From: a candidate division WWE3 bacterium RIFOXYC2_FULL_42_13
GTDB lineage: Bacteria; Patescibacteriota; WWE3; UBA101185; UBA10185
DNA length: 16,238 nt
Assembly (NCBI GenBank): GCA_001773255.1
Contig: MEWF01000027.1
Location: 1,679 to 17,916, forward strand
Reading direction: 5' to 3'
The notes beneath the pieces are model-generated. The model was given only the letters and a program-made list of their open reading frames with translations, was not told where the DNA came from and did not search any database. Below are positions 5,739 to 12,238 of the stretch, piece after piece. The position numbers were made by a program, and so were the translations under genes. Positions within the stretch are counted from its first letter, which is position 1. The number at the start of each line of letters is the position of its first letter.

Positions 5739-6925
5739 TGTCTGAACTTGATGGAATTGAGTATGTTACTGATGGTTGTTTCAAAATCCGCACTACCTTC
5801 TTTTATTCCCACCAGTACCATCTGAGGTCCGCGGGCTCCTTCTGTGTTCACGAATATGTAATCGGCATCCTTCCAGCTGTAGCCTGTGACTTTCACGGCT
5901 GCCTCTCCGTTAAACATATATCTTTCTTCGTTTCCGTTAGGAGGGTAACCTTTAGCGGCGAAGAAATCGTCGGACATTTTATTGATCTCGGTTTGCAGAA
6001 AGCTTTCAAATGTTGCGCCTCTATCTAACGGCGTTACCGCGAGTACGACCCCGGCTTCTTTTTGTGTTTCCTCGCACATGGAAAGGATCACACGGTATTG
6101 GGTATCTGTCGGCATAGGCACCGAGCAGTTGTTTACAAGGTGGGACGGGTACTCGAACGATACACCGCTTTCTTTATCCGACACCGCTTTGAGGAATTCC
6201 GAAACCTCAAACCTTTGCGGTAGAAGAATGATCGTTTTAATAATTTCTTCCGAAGCTATTTCGTATTGCTGTCTAAAGCCCACATCTCCTTTGTAGAATC
6301 TGGAGATCTCAAAGAATTTTTCTCCGAAGCTTATGTAGTAGTTTCTGTAGTAACCGTTGCAATAATCGATCTGGTAATTAAGAGAGTCGTATTCTCCCAT
6401 CTTTCCTTCTTTTATACCTGAGTAAGTGGCGGTTTCCGGACAGTTGAGTTTCATTGCTTCAAGTCGGGTTGACGCAAATTGATTTAGATCTCTGATCTTT
6501 GTCGAGAACACGGTAACGGTTACTTTGTAACCTTCCAGAAATTCAGGGCCGTTGTCTTTCGAATAAAGTACCTCAACTTTTCCTTCACCTTTCCCCGTGT
6601 CGAAAGTTTCTGTGAGTTTTGTTTCAATAGGATACCTGAAAGAAATTTGCAAAGTTGTATTCGAGTATTCTTTTTCTTTCTCCGGATTTTTCTCGGGCGT
6701 AATTATGACCGGTGCTTCCGCAGGAGGGTTTGTGACGAAGCGTACCCTGTCCTGTATTAATTCCTTGCGTAATTTTAAGCCAAACACTGTCAGAGCTATA
6801 AGCACGGAGAGCGCTACCACAGCAACGGCGACCTTTTTAATAAATTTTCTTTTATGGTGAAGAACTATTTCTTCTTTTTGTTGGATGCTAAGATTTTCAA
6901 ACTCGGGCGTGTTTATTTTTTCCAT
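5735..6925 (-). CDS. Membrane-anchored protein with two repeated extracytoplasmic domains
   Basis: This 396-residue protein begins with a cytoplasmic N terminus rich in charge (~1-31), then one membrane helix (~32-50, VAVAVVALSVLIALTVFGL) and a Pro/Glu linker (~63-88). Two similar halves follow. Half 1 is ~90-235: ISFRYP start, FSTKIRDLNQFASTRLEAM, and an end in EEIIKTIILLPQRF. Half 2 is ~250-396: VSFEYP start, VTPLDRGATFESFLQTEINKM, and an end in TTISNILNSIKFRQ. Each half looks like the PsbP-like fold common in small anchored proteins. Cysteines occur in both halves (LNCPE, DYCNGYY; NNCSVP, SMCEE), which could allow disulfides. No function is known. It is the first gene of the five-gene minus-strand cluster. 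Confidence 0.8.
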   Translation of the reverse strand: MEKINTPEFENLSIQQKEEIVLHHKRKFIKKVAVAVVALSVLIALTVFGLKLRKELIQDRVRFVTNPPAEAPVIITPEKNPEKEKEYSNTTLQISFRYPIETKLTETFDTGKGEGKVEVLYSKDNGPEFLEGYKVTVTVFSTKIRDLNQFASTRLEAMKLNCPETATYSGIKEGKMGEYDSLNYQIDYCNGYYRNYYISFGEKFFEISRFYKGDVGFRQQYEIASEEIIKTIILLPQRFEVSEFLKAVSDKESGVSFEYPSHLVNNCSVPMPTDTQYRVILSMCEETQKEAGVVLAVTPLDRGATFESFLQTEINKMSDDFFAAKGYPPNGNEERYMFNGEAAVKVTGYSWKDADYIFVNTEGARGPQMVLVGIKEGSADFETTISNILNSIKFRQ

Positions 6926-6981
6926 GATAAGTAAATGATATCACTTCATGAATTGTCATTGGAAATGTGAAATGCGAAATG

Positions 6982-7010
6982 TTGACAAACACCCCAAATA
7001 AATATGTAAT
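6982..7010 (+). promoter_or_regulatory. Strong promoter of the H1-like gene
   Basis: A consensus TTGACA (6982-6987) and TGTAAT (7005-7010, one mismatch to TATAAT) are spaced by exactly 17 bp. The start is predicted near 7017, giving a ~94-nt leader before the ATG at 7111. Confidence 0.75.
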
Positions 7011-7025
7011 TAAAGTGTAATGAAT

Positions 7026-7043
7026 AGAAATAAATTTATTTCT
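7026..7043. repeat. Perfect 18-bp palindrome in the H1-like leader
   Basis: AGAAATAAATTTATTTCT is its own reverse complement. It sits about 10-27 nt after the predicted transcription start. It could be an operator in DNA or a weak A/U hairpin at the 5' end of the mRNA. Confidence 0.6.
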
Positions 7044-7063
7044 GTCCAATAATTAATTTCTTT

Positions 7064-7095
7064 AGAACACACTCTGAAGTGTGTTCTCATTTTTT
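7064..7095 (+). terminator. Terminator-like hairpin directly upstream of the H1-like ribosome binding site
   Basis: AGAACACACT (7064-7073) pairs perfectly with AGTGTGTTCT (7078-7087) around the tetraloop CTGA. CA and TTTTTT (7090-7095) follow. The very next base starts the Shine-Dalgarno. It can act as an attenuator or, if read through, as a hairpin protecting the mRNA and positioning the ribosome. Confidence 0.65.
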
Positions 7096-7106
7096 AGGAG
7101 GTGATC
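7096..7106 (+). promoter_or_regulatory. Extended Shine-Dalgarno of the H1-like gene
   Basis: AGGAGGTGATC is a full-length complement of the usual 16S rRNA 3' end, far longer than the weak or absent sites before most genes here. It sits 4 nt before the ATG at 7111, or 9 nt counted from GGAGG. It fixes the start and predicts very strong translation. Confidence 0.85.
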
Positions 7107-7110
7107 TTTG

Positions 7111-7212
7111 ATGCCAGTAAAGAAAAAAGCGAGAAAAGCAGTAAAGAAAGTAGTAAAGAAAGCAAAGAAAACCGTTAAGAGAAAAGCGAAGAAAGCTTCC
7201 AAGAGGAAGTAA
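7111..7212 (+). CDS. Lys/Ala-rich histone H1-like small protein
   Basis: This 33-residue protein begins MPVKKKARKAVKKVVKKA and ends in repeats of KRKAKKASKRK before TAA. Nearly every residue is Lys, Arg, Ala or Val, as in the C-terminal tails of eukaryotic H1 and bacterial H1-like nucleoid proteins. A DNA- or RNA-coating role is likely but inferred; a ribosome-associated role is also possible. The gene is real despite its size: it has its own promoter, a near-perfect ribosome binding site and a strong terminator. The opposite strand carries a longer open frame that is only its Phe-rich mirror image. The last codons (7196-7213) are imperfectly duplicated just after the stop (7217-7234). Confidence 0.88.
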   Translation: MPVKKKARKAVKKVVKKAKKTVKRKAKKASKRK

Positions 7213-7234
7213 TAGTCTTCCAGTAGGAAGTAAT
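7196..7234 (+). repeat. Tandem imperfect 18-bp repeat across the H1-like stop codon
   Basis: CTTCCAAGAGGAAGTAAT (7196-7213) and CTTCCAGTAGGAAGTAAT (7217-7234) differ at two positions. Each can fold as CTTCC/GGAAG. It looks like a local duplication that includes the stop codon. Confidence 0.6.
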
Positions 7235-7280
7235 TTTCTAAGGAGGGAGAAACTGCCCTCAATTAACGAAAATTCTTTTC

Positions 7281-7317
7281 GAAAGTGGCTTCACGAAACG
7301 GGGCCACTTTCTTTTTT
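7281..7317 (+). terminator. Intrinsic terminator of the H1-like gene
   Basis: GAAAGTGGC (7281-7289) pairs perfectly with GCCACTTTC (7303-7311), followed by TTTTTT (7312-7317). It is also positioned to end transcription from the convergent minus-strand HD gene, although the T-run in that direction is interrupted. Confidence 0.85.
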
Positions 7318-7333
7318 GTTTGTTAGGAAAATT

Positions 7334-7921
7334 TTAAAGGCTTAGCAGTTCGGAATTTTTTTTCATTGCCTCGAGTGTAAGTGAAACAAAATCATTCAAA
7401 CTTATCCCGAGCTTCTCTTCACATTGTGAAATTTGTTCACGGTCGACTTGTCTGGCGAATTCTTTTTGCCTGAATTTTTTTAATACGGAATCGACAGTCA
7501 CTTGTTCCAGCTTTTTCTCGGGCATAACCAGAGCCACCGCTACGATAAAGCCGGTAAGCTCGTCGCAGCACTCTAAAGTCCATTCCAGGCGGGTTTCGGG
7601 TGTGCGCAGCTGTGTCGTTTTGGAATTGTGAGACCGGAAAACCTCCAAAAGCTCGGTGGGAACTTCGTAATTTTCGAGCCACTCCAAAAGTTCTATTGTA
7701 TGTCTTCCGGGGTTATCTTTTGTTATTTCCCAGTCCGCGTCATGGAGAATTCCCGCGATTTCCCACTGTTCTTTGGTAAGGCCCCCGGGAGAAGAGTAGT
7801 AGTCGTAAAAATCAGCCAACACCTTTCCCACAGCATAACAATGCCTTCTCAAATTCTGATTTTTCATTTTTTCGTGGAGAAGTTCAAGTGCGGCGTCTTT
7901 GTTTAATAATTTTTTGTCCAT
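7334..7921 (-). CDS. HD-domain metal-dependent phosphohydrolase
   Basis: This is a 195-residue HD-superfamily protein. The metal-binding residues appear in order: H27 (LRRHCYAV), H60-D61 (GILHDADWE), H74 (GRHTIELL), H98 (FRSHNS) and D120 (LECCDELTGF). The late positions with two extra histidines are typical of HDIG/HDOD-like hydrolases of nucleotides or phosphate esters; the substrate is unknown. It begins 5 nt after lysS ends and is the last gene of the greA-lysS-HD unit. Its ATG at 7921 has no strong ribosome binding site, which suggests coupling to lysS translation. Confidence 0.88.
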   Translation of the reverse strand: MDKKLLNKDAALELLHEKMKNQNLRRHCYAVGKVLADFYDYYSSPGGLTKEQWEIAGILHDADWEITKDNPGRHTIELLEWLENYEVPTELLEVFRSHNSKTTQLRTPETRLEWTLECCDELTGFIVAVALVMPEKKLEQVTVDSVLKKFRQKEFARQVDREQISQCEEKLGISLNDFVSLTLEAMKKNSELLSL

Positions 7922-7926
7922 ATGAA

Positions 7927-9429
7927 TTACTCGAGTCCGTATATATTTTTTGTAACCGAATCCAGTTCGTGTCTGAGTTGGGGGAAAGGTACACCTTCTC
8001 TCGCGGGAACATTTTCTAAAAACCAGAAAACTCTTTCCGAATGTCCGTAACCTAATGTAGGGGGCATTCCGTATTCAAGCATTTCCACAAAATCTATGTC
8101 TAAAAACTGGGCTTCGGTGTCGCCGCTGTCTCTCAGGGACTGTTGTTCTTTGAATCGTTCATATTGGTCGACGGGGTCATTCAATTCCGAAAAACCGTTG
8201 CCCAACTCACCTCCGGCCACGATCGGATGGAATCTCATTGCATATTCCGGGTTAGACGGGTCGGCCTTTGCCAACGGAGACAGGAATTTTGGCTCATTTA
8301 CAACAAAAGCCGGTCCCTGAATGTCTTTTCTGATGTTTTTCCAAAGACTGTCGACACCTCGCTGAAAGTTCATGTTCTTGTCTGTTTTAATATGTTCTTT
8401 TTCTAGGATCTTTTTGACGTCTTTGAAGTCGGAATTAAAGATATCGAGTCCGAACTTTTTCTTAAATATTTCAGAATAATCGATAATTTCCCACTCGCTT
8501 CCGAAGTCCACGTTAAACCCTTTTATTTCAAATTTTTGAGTTCCGTACACCGCTTCGGCTACATAACGGAAAAGATCTTTGATAAACTTCATGCCGTCAT
8601 GCCAGTCGGCGTAAGCCCAGTAAAATTCCATGGCGATGTGTTCGGGTAAGTGTTCGTCGGAGATCCCTTCGTTTCTGAAACGTGGGCCTATCTCATAAAC
8701 TTTTTCATAGCCTCCGCCTATTAAACGTTTAAGATACAACTCCTGAGAGATCCTTAAATAAAAATCCTGGTCGAGAACATCCATGTGGGTGACAAACGGG
8801 TTAGCGTCTGCACCGCCCGGTGTCATTTCTAAAACGGGAATGTTCATTTCCATAAATCCGTGCTTTTTGAAAAAATCGCGGTGGGCTTCCCAAAATTTCG
8901 ATCTTCTTATGAATCTTTGGTAAACATCGGGGTTTAAATTTGTATCTATGTAGCGTCTTCGCAGCCTGGTCTCTTTGTCCTTCAACCCATCCCACATGTC
9001 AGGAAGGGGCCTGAGAGATTTTGTGAGAATCCTTATTGAAGTAACTTCCACGGATACTTCGCCTCTTTGTGTCTTGGTCAGGATGCCTTTACCTTCGGCA
9101 AAATCGCCTGAGTCGAGCAGGTTGAGCTCCTCAAATCCTACTTCGCTGTTTCGGTGGTCGGGCTTAAGAAGGGCGTCCTCCTTTATATATAGTTGTATTT
9201 TTCCGGTGGCATCCTTGAGGTCGATAAAAGCAAGTTTTCCGTGTTTTCTGATGGATATAATTCTTCCCGACGCAACTACTTCTTTACCTTCGAGTTTCTC
9301 GAACGCTTCGTGAAAAACATTATTCGAATGTGATTTGTACGAAGTTGGAGGATACGGATCTACGCCGAGACTTTTGAGTTTTTCCGATTTTTCTATTCTG
9401 ACTTGTCTGAGTTCTGATAAGGTTGCCAT
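7927..9429 (-). CDS. lysS: Lysyl-tRNA synthetase, class II
   Basis: LysRS charges tRNA-Lys with lysine in the cytosol. The N-terminal OB-fold anticodon-binding domain covers ~45-140 (VVASGRIISIRKHGKLAFIDL; GILTKTQRGEVSVEV). The class II core has motif 1 around MEMNIPVLEMTPGGADANPF, motif 2 around GPRFRNEGISDEHLPEHIAM, and the lysine-binding GGELGNGFSELNDPVDQYER. The terminal motif 3 reads PPTLGYGHSERVFWFL rather than the usual PPTGGLGIGIDRLVMLL; the ATP-contacting Arg is kept. The length is 500 residues from the ATG at 9429. An in-frame TTG at 9441 would add four residues and is less likely. It lies 24 nt after the greA stop and 5 nt before the HD gene. Confidence 0.97.
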   Translation of the reverse strand: MATLSELRQVRIEKSEKLKSLGVDPYPPTSYKSHSNNVFHEAFEKLEGKEVVASGRIISIRKHGKLAFIDLKDATGKIQLYIKEDALLKPDHRNSEVGFEELNLLDSGDFAEGKGILTKTQRGEVSVEVTSIRILTKSLRPLPDMWDGLKDKETRLRRRYIDTNLNPDVYQRFIRRSKFWEAHRDFFKKHGFMEMNIPVLEMTPGGADANPFVTHMDVLDQDFYLRISQELYLKRLIGGGYEKVYEIGPRFRNEGISDEHLPEHIAMEFYWAYADWHDGMKFIKDLFRYVAEAVYGTQKFEIKGFNVDFGSEWEIIDYSEIFKKKFGLDIFNSDFKDVKKILEKEHIKTDKNMNFQRGVDSLWKNIRKDIQGPAFVVNEPKFLSPLAKADPSNPEYAMRFHPIVAGGELGNGFSELNDPVDQYERFKEQQSLRDSGDTEAQFLDIDFVEMLEYGMPPTLGYGHSERVFWFLENVPAREGVPFPQLRHELDSVTKNIYGLE

Positions 9430-9453
9430 TAACTTATTCAATCAGAAACGGCT

Positions 9454-9924
9454 TTAATAATCAATCTTAAGAATAGTGTAGGTAAGCTTTCCCACAGGAG
9501 CATCTACTTCGATTTTGTCCCCGACTTTTTTTCCGACCAACGCGGCACCTAGAGGGGATTCATGGGATATTTTCTTTTCGAGAGGATTTGCTTCGGGAGC
9601 TCCTACTATATGATATTCTATTTCCTGGCTGTCTACGCGGATCTTAACCATTGCACCCACACCAATGATGTCCCTTTTACCGTTGTCTTTTGATATTTCG
9701 GCGTTTTTAAGAAATTCTTCAAGTTCGGAAATTCTACCTTCTATGTATGATTGTTCCTGCTTGGCTGCGTCGTATTCTGAGTTTTCGGAGATGTCTCCCA
9801 TTTCACGGGCTTCCTTTATCCTTCGGGCGACCTCCGGTCTTTTGACATCATTCAACTCGGCTAATTCAGCCTTTAGTTTTGCCAAGCCTTCTTTTGTAAC
9901 ATAAATCACGTCTTTTTTTTCCAT
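9454..9924 (-). CDS. greA: Transcription elongation factor GreA
   Basis: This is a full-length 156-residue GreA. It enters the RNA polymerase secondary channel and stimulates cleavage of backtracked RNA. The N-terminal coiled-coil hairpin covers ~1-80. The tip GDISENSEYDAAKQEQ carries the acidic pair Asp44/Glu47, equivalent to E. coli Asp41/Glu44. The C-terminal FKBP-like domain covers ~85-156 and ends in HESPLGAALVGKKVGDKIEVDAP. It is the first gene of a greA-lysS-HD unit. The gene is preceded by a consensus promoter and an ~80-nt leader with a terminator-like hairpin, so its expression is probably attenuated. No Shine-Dalgarno is obvious. Confidence 0.97.
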   Translation of the reverse strand: MEKKDVIYVTKEGLAKLKAELAELNDVKRPEVARRIKEAREMGDISENSEYDAAKQEQSYIEGRISELEEFLKNAEISKDNGKRDIIGVGAMVKIRVDSQEIEYHIVGAPEANPLEKKISHESPLGAALVGKKVGDKIEVDAPVGKLTYTILKIDY

Positions 9925-9934
9925 ATGTTTTTAT

Positions 9935-9951
9935 TTCACTTTTGTAGTGAA
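9935..9951 (-). promoter_or_regulatory. Small hairpin just upstream of the greA start
   Basis: TTCACT (9935-9940) and AGTGAA (9946-9951) form a 6-bp stem with a 5-nt loop in the greA leader, ending 10 nt before the ATG. It lies between the leader terminator and the start codon, where it could influence ribosome access. Confidence 0.4.
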
Positions 9952-9957
9952 TACCTT

Positions 9958-9991
9958 AAAAAAAATTTCCCCATCATGTAACTTGAGGGGG
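9958..9991 (-). terminator. Terminator-like hairpin in the greA leader
   Basis: On the minus strand a CCCC-x-TCA / TGA-x-GGGG stem (plus coordinates 9984-9991 and 9969-9976) is followed by AAA and eight T's (9958-9965). It lies between the greA promoter and its start codon. The palindrome GGAGAAGTTCTCC at 9990-10002 shares bases with the stem, so the two structures compete. The stem is short and has one mismatch. Confidence 0.55.
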
Positions 9992-10012
9992 AGAAGTTCT
10001 CCGAACGGTATA

Positions 10013-10041
10013 TATTTAACACAAATAAACAGGGGTGTCAA
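10013..10041 (-). promoter_or_regulatory. Promoter of greA-lysS-HD
   Basis: On the minus strand TTGACA (10036-10041) and TAAATA (10013-10018) are spaced by 17 bp. Transcription would start near 10006, giving an ~82-nt leader. Confidence 0.7.
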
Positions 10042-10086
10042 ATGACTTGAACTCTAGGTTACGTTGCCACCTCAACAAATTGTGGG

Positions 10087-10095
10087 TGTTATAAT
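10087..10095 (+). promoter_or_regulatory. Extended -10 promoter of pepF, implying a leaderless mRNA
   Basis: TGTTATAAT (10087-10095) is a perfect extended -10 element (TGnTATAAT). The only -35-like sequence, TTGCCA at 10064-10069, is 20 bp away and probably unimportant. The start should fall at about 10101-10104, at or just before the ATG at 10104. No Shine-Dalgarno exists in the 8 bases between the box and the ATG. Confidence 0.7.
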
Positions 10096-10103
10096 GCATT
10101 AAT

Positions 10104-11912
10104 ATGGCAGACGTTCCTGAGATGAAAAAAGAGTGGAATTTCGGTCTTTTATACCGTGACGCCGACAAAAAGGCTTTATCCGCGGAGCTTGAAGAGATAA
10201 AAAGACGTAATTTTGATTTTTCGGCTAAGTGGAAGGCTAAAAGCGAATATTTGGAAGATCCGGAAACAATGAAACAGGCGTTGGATGAATATGAAAGCAT
10301 CGCCGCTACTATAGGTGTTTCCGGAAAGCCCGGTTATTACTACTGGTTGAAGTACCAGCTGGACCAGCAAAACAGCGAAATAAAGGCGGAATTAAGCAAA
10401 ATCGATGACCTGGGGACTTTAATAGAAAATGAGCTTGAGTTCTTTACACAGGGAATATCGAGGATACCTGCCGAAAAGCAGGCATTATTTTTAAACTACC
10501 GGGGGCTGTTCAAATATAAACACCTATTACAAAGGCTGTTCGACTCCGCAAAATATCTATTGACCGAGCCCGAAGAGAAAATTTTGAATCTTACAGCTAA
10601 GACAGCCCAAGGTAACTGGGTGGATATGATCTCTGATTTTCTATCCAGAGAAGAAAGAAAAATATTGAATGAAAAAGGTGAGGAAAAAGAAGCAAATTTC
10701 TCGCAGATCCTGGACACTATAAATAGTATAAATAAAAAAGTCAGGGATTCGGCTGCCGTTGCTTTGAATGATATTTTTGCCAAACACGCTTCGGCCGCTG
10801 AATATGAACTTAACTCCGTTTTACATAATAAAAAAGTATCCGACGAGTTGAGAGGGTTCAGCCGCCCCGACGCGTCAAGACATTTTGCCGACGATATAGA
10901 TACAGAGGTAGTGGACAGTTTGATAGATGCCGTAACTTCGAGGTTCGATATTTCACAAAGATTTTATAAATTAAAGGCAAAATTGCTGGGAGTGGAAAAA
11001 CTCCAATATCATGAGAGAAATGTTGATTATGGCTCTACGGACGAAAAGTATGAATTCGACAAGACCGCGGAATTGGTTTCCAAGGTTTTTACCCGGCTTG
11101 ACTCGGAGTTCGGCAGTATTTTGGAAGATTTTTTGAAGGAAGGAAAGATAGATGTCTTTCCTAAAAAAGGAAAAGACTCGGGAGCTTTTTGCGTCCACAT
11201 GGAAAAGGAACTTCCTGTATTTGTCATGCTTAACCACACGGGCAGGTTGAACGACGTTACTACTTTAGCCCACGAAATGGGGCACGCGATCAACTTTGAG
11301 TTGATGAAAAGAGAACAAAACGCTTTAAACTGCGGGACTTACACTTGTACCGCCGAGGTCGCCAGCACCTTCATGGAAGACTTTGTTCTGGATGAAATTG
11401 AAAACGGTGTTGACGAGGCCAGACGTTTGGAAATCTTGATGGAAAGATTAAACGGGGATATTTCTTCCATTCAGAGACAGGTAGCCTGCTACAACTTCGA
11501 AAAAGATTTGCACACTATATATAGGAGTGAGGGGTTTTTACCTTTAAAAAGAATTGGAGAATTATTTTTACAGCATATGGGAGCGTACATGGGAGAGGCA
11601 GTTGAGATGTCGCCGGGAGCCGAAAATTGGTGGGTCTATTGGAGTCACATCCGCAGTTACTTTTATGTTTACTCTTACGCTTCGGGAGTAATGATCTCGA
11701 AATCTTTAAAAAATATGGTGGGGGACGATTTGGGTTTTGTCCAAAAAGTGAAGAAATTTTTGAGCATGGGTACTTCGGTGTCACCCCGCGAGTCCTTTTA
11801 TGAGTTGGGAATTGATATTGCCGACAAAGGGTTTTGGATGAAGGGTCTGGAAGAGCTTGACTCTATGGTTACGGAAGCGGAGGAGTTGGCACGGAAGCTG
11901 GGGAGGGTTTAG
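10104..11912 (+). CDS. pepF: Oligoendopeptidase F, M3 family metallopeptidase
   Basis: This is a 602-residue cytosolic zinc peptidase of the thimet/oligopeptidase family (M3B) that degrades short peptides. The N-terminal helical half (~1-200) is the oligopeptidase F N-domain. The catalytic domain has the zinc site LAHEMGHAINFEL with H390-E391-x-x-H394, and the third ligand E418 in CTAEVASTFMEDF. The late conserved region (WVYWSHIRSYFYVYSYASG) that lines the substrate channel is intact. The length is typical of PepF. It is divergent from greA and appears to be a leaderless monocistronic unit. Its downstream neighbour is convergent (32 bp between stops), and no good terminator is visible. Confidence 0.96.
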   Translation: MADVPEMKKEWNFGLLYRDADKKALSAELEEIKRRNFDFSAKWKAKSEYLEDPETMKQALDEYESIAATIGVSGKPGYYYWLKYQLDQQNSEIKAELSKIDDLGTLIENELEFFTQGISRIPAEKQALFLNYRGLFKYKHLLQRLFDSAKYLLTEPEEKILNLTAKTAQGNWVDMISDFLSREERKILNEKGEEKEANFSQILDTINSINKKVRDSAAVALNDIFAKHASAAEYELNSVLHNKKVSDELRGFSRPDASRHFADDIDTEVVDSLIDAVTSRFDISQRFYKLKAKLLGVEKLQYHERNVDYGSTDEKYEFDKTAELVSKVFTRLDSEFGSILEDFLKEGKIDVFPKKGKDSGAFCVHMEKELPVFVMLNHTGRLNDVTTLAHEMGHAINFELMKREQNALNCGTYTCTAEVASTFMEDFVLDEIENGVDEARRLEILMERLNGDISSIQRQVACYNFEKDLHTIYRSEGFLPLKRIGELFLQHMGAYMGEAVEMSPGAENWWVYWSHIRSYFYVYSYASGVMISKSLKNMVGDDLGFVQKVKKFLSMGTSVSPRESFYELGIDIADKGFWMKGLEELDSMVTEAEELARKLGRV

Positions 11913-11944
11913 AACGCATTCTTCTGTATCAGAAGTATTTCAGA

Positions 11945-12238
11945 CTACGAAATAGATTCTTGCATGTAATCTACGACAATTTCAATTATCTTCTTCACAT
12001 TTTCATTACAATTCTTAAATTTGATTTTATCCAACACGACAGTACCCTGTTCCCGAAATATACCACTCAGAAGAGCATGTATAAAAGATTGGGTTACCGC
12101 CTGAACACCCTCAAAATCCAAGATTACGTCTTTTCCGTTTTTCAAAGCGGGGGCTATTTCATTAATTCTCAAATCTCTCGCTAAGTCTTTGTTTTCAGCA
12201 AAATTTGTGGTGAGGGAAAAAAGTTTTATCTCTTTCAT
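11945..12238 (-). CDS. DUF4325 STAS-like domain protein
   Basis: This is a 97-residue single-domain protein. The core strand-loop-helix is KDVILDFEGVQAVTQSFIHALLSG (~36-59), followed by VVLDKIKFKNCNENVKKIIEIVVDYM. This matches the STAS-like DUF4325 family, relatives of anti-anti-sigma factors. In classical STAS proteins the segment after the Asp contains the serine phosphorylated by the partner kinase; here Thr49 and Ser51 occupy that region. Its ATG overlaps the stop of the upstream GHKL ATPase gene by four bases (12235-12238), so the two are co-translated and likely interact. A partner-switching role is inferred. Confidence 0.85.
   Translation of the reverse strand: MKEIKLFSLTTNFAENKDLARDLRINEIAPALKNGKDVILDFEGVQAVTQSFIHALLSGIFREQGTVVLDKIKFKNCNENVKKIIEIVVDYMQESIS

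Noticed and set aside
7062..7262. A 66-codon Phe/Leu-rich minus-strand frame
   Set aside because: It is the mirror image of the lysine-rich H1-like ORF (AAG/AAA read backwards), which has its own promoter, Shine-Dalgarno and terminator.
9430..9441. TTG start of lysS at 9441
   Set aside because: The ATG four codons later is the stronger initiator and gives the usual N terminus (MATLSELRQ).
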